The notes under the pieces are model-generated. The model saw nothing but the letters and a program-made list of their open reading frames with translations. It did no database searches and had not been told where the DNA came from. The position numbers were made by a program, and so were the translations under genes. Below are positions 41,782 through 44,482 of a DNA stretch of 44,482 nucleotides, piece after piece (position 1 is the stretch's first letter; every line of letters starts with the position of its first letter). The stretch comes from RGIG8306 sp964566025 (GTDB lineage Bacteria; Bacillota; Clostridia; Lachnospirales; Lachnospiraceae), in contig CAZMHF010000013.1 of NCBI GenBank assembly GCA_964566025.1, positions 1-44,482 on the forward strand, written 5' to 3'.

Positions 41782-43104
41782 ATGGCATCAAGTATTATTC
41801 ACTACGCGATTACATGTGAATTGATAAAGAGACGACAATTTAATAATCCAGATAGACTTAAGCTGGGCTCCATCCTTGTGGATGCTGGGTTTAACGGAAA
41901 TAGTCATATGAAGATATCGGTTGCAGGAGGTCATAAGAAAACTTATGATCTTGACGGCTATAGGAGCATTTATGGCGAATTAATGCAGCAGGATGATTTA
42001 TATTTAGGATATTATCTTCATTTGATTCAGGATATTATTTATAGACATTTCGTTTATGATAAATATCATTGGAATCCGCTGATATCAGGAAATGTGGAGA
42101 AACTTCATAGGGACTATGCCATTGGTAATTATTATGTTGTCCAAAAATATAGTCTCAAAAATGAGGTTACAATTCCGGCTGATTTTGATGAAGAACCGAT
42201 AAATCAAATATGTTCATTTGACCTTGATAGTTTAATTCAAAATATGAATTCGTATTTTATTCCGATAGAAGATGATGATATATTCTTCTTCACGAAAGAA
42301 ATGACAGACGAGTATATAGCAGAGGCTGTGGAATATTGTGCCCGGGAGTTGGATAACCTTGAGTGTCAAAAAGAGGGTACAGATGGCTACTTATCAGCTT
42401 GGGATAATATGCCAAGATCTATACTTGAAAGTACTATGAATACCAGGGAACTTGGTATGTACAGGATTCAGGGAACCAAGCATTATACAATTAGTAATAG
42501 GATTTATAGAAGTGATATATGTGAAACATTAAGCGCATCAGATAAAATACTTTTACTAGACAGAGGTATAACTACAATCGTAGATTTAAGAAGTGAACAG
42601 GAGGCTGAGGCAAAGCCATCTGCTTTTGCAACAGAGAGTGATTTTAATTTTTTTCATTATCCTATCGTAGAGGGTATGCTACCTCCAAACAGTCTTGAAG
42701 ATGTTCCGGTATCTTATATGGAGATTGCACACGCAAATTGTATGAGAGAGGTATTTACGACTATTGCTAATGCAAAGAGTGGAGTTTTATTTCACTGTAC
42801 CGCTGGTAAGGATCGAACAGGTGTGATTAGCGCAATACTTTTAGCTCTTGCAGGAGTGTCTGATGAAGATATTGTGTATGATTATGCAATTAGTAGAGAA
42901 TTTAATAAGCTAAGACTGGAGGCCTTTTTGAAAGAGCATCCGGAGATAGATAGAGAAATTGTTCTTGCAAACGAAAAGTCTATGCACAGTTTCCTTGAAA
43001 TGTTAAGAGGAAAGCATAATTCGGTGGAAAAATATTTATCAGATATCGGTATTACAGGTAGTGAAATCCAGAGATTGAAAAATAAATTAGTAAAAGAAGG
43101 ATAA
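41782..43104 (+). CDS. Fusion of zinc-phospholipase-C-like domain and tyrosine phosphatase
   Basis: A 440-residue two-part protein. Residues 1-190 resemble the zinc-dependent phospholipase C (PF00882) fold: SSIIHYAITCELIKRR at the start, an Asp in GSILVDAG, and YYLHLIQDIIYRHFVYDKYHW with several His/Asp candidates for zinc. Residues 225-435 are a Y_phosphatase3-type protein tyrosine phosphatase: YRIQGTKHYTISNRIYRSD, DRGITTIVDLRSEQEAE and the CX5R loop HCTAGKDRTG, with nucleophile Cys339 and Arg345. No signal peptide is visible, so a cytoplasmic role is likely. The substrate is unknown. Arg codons are mostly AGA/AGG, unlike the genes before it, which suggests a different origin. Confidence 0.85.
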   Translation: MASSIIHYAITCELIKRRQFNNPDRLKLGSILVDAGFNGNSHMKISVAGGHKKTYDLDGYRSIYGELMQQDDLYLGYYLHLIQDIIYRHFVYDKYHWNPLISGNVEKLHRDYAIGNYYVVQKYSLKNEVTIPADFDEEPINQICSFDLDSLIQNMNSYFIPIEDDDIFFFTKEMTDEYIAEAVEYCARELDNLECQKEGTDGYLSAWDNMPRSILESTMNTRELGMYRIQGTKHYTISNRIYRSDICETLSASDKILLLDRGITTIVDLRSEQEAEAKPSAFATESDFNFFHYPIVEGMLPPNSLEDVPVSYMEIAHANCMREVFTTIANAKSGVLFHCTAGKDRTGVISAILLALAGVSDEDIVYDYAISREFNKLRLEAFLKEHPEIDREIVLANEKSMHSFLEMLRGKHNSVEKYLSDIGITGSEIQRLKNKLVKEG

Positions 43105-43107
43105 AAA

Positions 43108-43806
43108 ATGCATAATATTACAGAACTCCCTGCATGGGAGAGACTATTTAAGAAAATAGTATGGGAGCAGCTAGGTGACCTGGAAGGAAAGAAGATTCTT
43201 GATTTTGGCAGTGGCGAAGGAATTACATCGAATCATTTTGCCAAGAAAAATGATGTTACTGCCGTAGAGCCATCCGAGGAAATGCTTTCTAGTGCATGGA
43301 AAGATTATGAGTACACTCAGATTGATGGTGACATTAATGCGTTATCAGCATTTGAGGATGAGACTTTTGACATGATTGTTTGCCACAATGTGCTGGAATA
43401 CATAGATGATAAAGAGGCTGTGGTAAAAGCTTTGGCGCGAGTTTTAAAGAAGGATGGTATTTTGTCCATCGCAAAGCACAACAGAGCAGGCCGAGTGATG
43501 CAGATGGCAGTCTTGCTCGATGACTTTGAAAAGGCAAATGCACTTCTTGATGGAGAAAATTCCACAGCATCTAAATTTGGTGCCATTAGATATTATGAAG
43601 ATGAAGATGTTATAAAGTGGGTGCCGGAACTAACTGTTTCTGAGGTCTTTGGCATCAGAACCTTTTGGGATTTACAGCAGAATCAGGAAAAGCATGGCGA
43701 CGAAGAGTGGCAGAGAAAGATGCATCAGTTAGAGATGCGAGTATCACAGATTCCCGAGTATAGAGAGATTGCATTTTTTCATCATTTAATATTAAAAAAA
43801 GATTGA
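43108..43806 (+). CDS. Class I SAM-dependent methyltransferase
   Basis: A 232-residue methyltransferase of the UbiE/Methyltransf_11 type. Motif I is KKILDFGSGEGI (residues 28-39), the acidic end of strand 2 is AVEPSEEM, and motif IV is MIVCHNVLEYIDD. The substrate cannot be told. It starts 3 nt after the phosphatase-fusion stop, with GAAGGATAAAAA just upstream, so the two are coupled. The next promoter overlaps its TGA stop. Confidence 0.88.
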   Translation: MHNITELPAWERLFKKIVWEQLGDLEGKKILDFGSGEGITSNHFAKKNDVTAVEPSEEMLSSAWKDYEYTQIDGDINALSAFEDETFDMIVCHNVLEYIDDKEAVVKALARVLKKDGILSIAKHNRAGRVMQMAVLLDDFEKANALLDGENSTASKFGAIRYYEDEDVIKWVPELTVSEVFGIRTFWDLQQNQEKHGDEEWQRKMHQLEMRVSQIPEYREIAFFHHLILKKD

Positions 43807-43831
43807 CAGGTATTTGTCGAAGGAGTACAGT
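43803..43831 (+). promoter_or_regulatory. Promoter of the leader-peptide/phosphorylase unit
   Basis: TTGACA (43803-43808), 17-nt spacer, TACAGT (43826-43831). The -35 covers the stop codon (43804-43806) of the methyltransferase gene. Confidence 0.6.
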
Positions 43832-43863
43832 TAACACAATAATTTTTTGAAAGGAGTTTTCTC

Positions 43864-43965
43864 ATGAATAGATTTGCAATCGAATATTCATATACTGAAA
43901 TTTATGCTATGCACATTATGAACGTGTATGGTCTTAATTGCGTATGTAAATATTTGAATTGCTAA
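43864..43965 (+). CDS. 33-residue Tyr-rich putative leader peptide
   Basis: A short ORF with a strong ribosome binding site (AAAGGAG, 43850-43856, 7 nt spacing). The product has five Tyr (8, 10, 14, 22, 30) and three Cys (26, 28, 33) and no membrane helix. It lies between a promoter and an intrinsic terminator ahead of a nucleoside phosphorylase gene, the layout of an attenuator leader. The sequence is not one I recognise. It could instead be an independent small protein. Confidence 0.6.
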   Translation: MNRFAIEYSYTEIYAMHIMNVYGLNCVCKYLNC

Positions 43966-44005
43966 GATGAGAAAACTGTTCAATAATTATATTATCGTAC
44001 ATGTT

Positions 44006-44040
44006 GACCACTTATCTTTGCAGGTAGGTGGTCTTTTTTT
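44006..44040 (+). terminator. Intrinsic terminator/attenuator before the phosphorylase gene
   Basis: GACCACTTATC (44006-44016) pairs with GGTAGGTGGTC (44023-44033), 11 bp with two G-T pairs and a 6-nt loop, followed by T to 44041. It comes after the small ORF and 35 nt before the next start codon. Confidence 0.85.
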
Positions 44041-44075
44041 ATAGCGAGGAAGGAAACAAGTAAAGGAGAAATTTT

Positions 44076-44482
44076 ATGTTACAGAGCGATTTTTTTGACA
44101 ACGAGACAGAGGCACTTATTGACTTAAATGTGATTTATGGTGAGGGAAAGCATATTACAGATAAATGCTTGATTATTTTTTCTAAAGAGATACATGCATA
44201 TCTATTAGACCATTATGAATGTGATATTATAGGTGAAATAGGTGCATGTAATGGGAATATACCAATATATTGCTTAGATTATAAAGGGGAGAAATTTGCA
44301 TTTTATCTGACTGGAATAGGTTCTGCTGTTGCATCTGCTATGTGTTATGAAAGCCATCATGTTATTGGTGCAACAAAGTATATTATGTTTGGTTCTTGTG
44401 GAAGTCTTGATAAAGAAACAACCAGAGGTAAGTTCATTATCCCAACTGAAAGCTATAGAGGTGAGGGAGCATCGCATTATTA
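44076..44482 (+). CDS. Nucleoside phosphorylase (PNP/UDP family), 3' end outside the window
   Basis: The first 135 codons of a phosphorylase of the PNP_UDP_1 superfamily (uridine phosphorylase, purine nucleoside phosphorylase or MTA/SAH nucleosidase type). ALIDLNVIYGEG is near the start, FYLTGIGSAVASAMCYE is the conserved glycine-rich phosphate/nucleoside turn, and IMFGSCGSLDKETTRGKFII is the family's GT/SAG-L segment. These enzymes split a nucleoside using phosphate or water. AAAGGAGAA (44062-44070) precedes the ATG. Read-through of the upstream terminator would be needed for expression from the visible promoter. Confidence 0.88.
   Translation, partial: MLQSDFFDNETEALIDLNVIYGEGKHITDKCLIIFSKEIHAYLLDHYECDIIGEIGACNGNIPIYCLDYKGEKFAFYLTGIGSAVASAMCYESHHVIGATKYIMFGSCGSLDKETTRGKFIIPTESYRGEGASHY

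Noticed and set aside
43317..43586. Minus-strand frames across the methyltransferase gene
   Set aside because: They overlap a gene with clear motifs and show no start signals or recognisable protein.

Overview
The window looks like a piece of chromosome from a low-GC, Gram-positive anaerobe of the class Clostridia, most likely a Lachnospirales-type organism. This rests on the AT-rich sequence, strong AGGAGG-type ribosome binding sites, the tilS-hpt-ftsH cluster, MutS2, YhaM, a T-box leader and several families that are common in Clostridia (CotH kinase, VanW, DUF4080 radical SAM, AIR-synthase-related protein beside an Lrp regulator). The species cannot be named from the sequence alone.

Regions. 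(1) 1-4293: 3' part of a very large surface protein built from 13 complete Cna-B domains plus partial ones. It stops in mid-domain with no cell-wall anchor. (2) 4468-9958: operon tilS-hpt-ftsH, to which a GH13 maltodextrin-type glycosidase is coupled by an ATGA overlap. (3) 10048-13514: aspartate kinase, a peptidoglycan amidase and, on the other strand, an ApgM-family protein that may be a homoserine kinase. (4) 13600-18349: a short, divergent PTS Enzyme I facing 1-phosphofructokinase and a CotH-kinase surface protein. (5) 18509-19207: a metallophosphatase pseudogene broken by a 148-bp palindromic element of IS200/IS605 type and by an internal deletion. (6) 19228-22716: promoter, T-box leader and leuA, then serS. 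(7) 22737-30034: S41-like protein, HD phosphohydrolase, hot-dog thioesterase, an orphan 121-aa protein, radical SAM protein, nth, a 32-aa membrane peptide and a VanW protein. (8) 30036-33130: tightly overlapping AIRS-like, Lrp/AsnC, aminotransferase and trmL. (9) 33134-37641, minus strand: mutS2, OmpR-type regulator and histidine kinase. (10) 37740-41751: an HtrA-like protein without its catalytic triad, yhaM and rlmD. (11) 41782-44482: an accessory-looking patch with a phospholipase-C-like/tyrosine-phosphatase fusion, a methyltransferase, a Tyr-rich leader peptide with terminator, and a nucleoside phosphorylase cut by the window end.

How they fit together. Most of the window is housekeeping: tRNA and rRNA modification, purine salvage, membrane proteolysis, recombination control, Leu and Asp-family amino-acid synthesis, and sugar phosphorylation. 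The accessory content is the Cna-B protein, the palindromic element, and the 41.8-44.5 kb patch. The last includes what looks like a complete attenuation unit (promoter, short ORF, terminator, regulated gene). No CRISPR array, prophage, tRNA or rRNA gene was seen.
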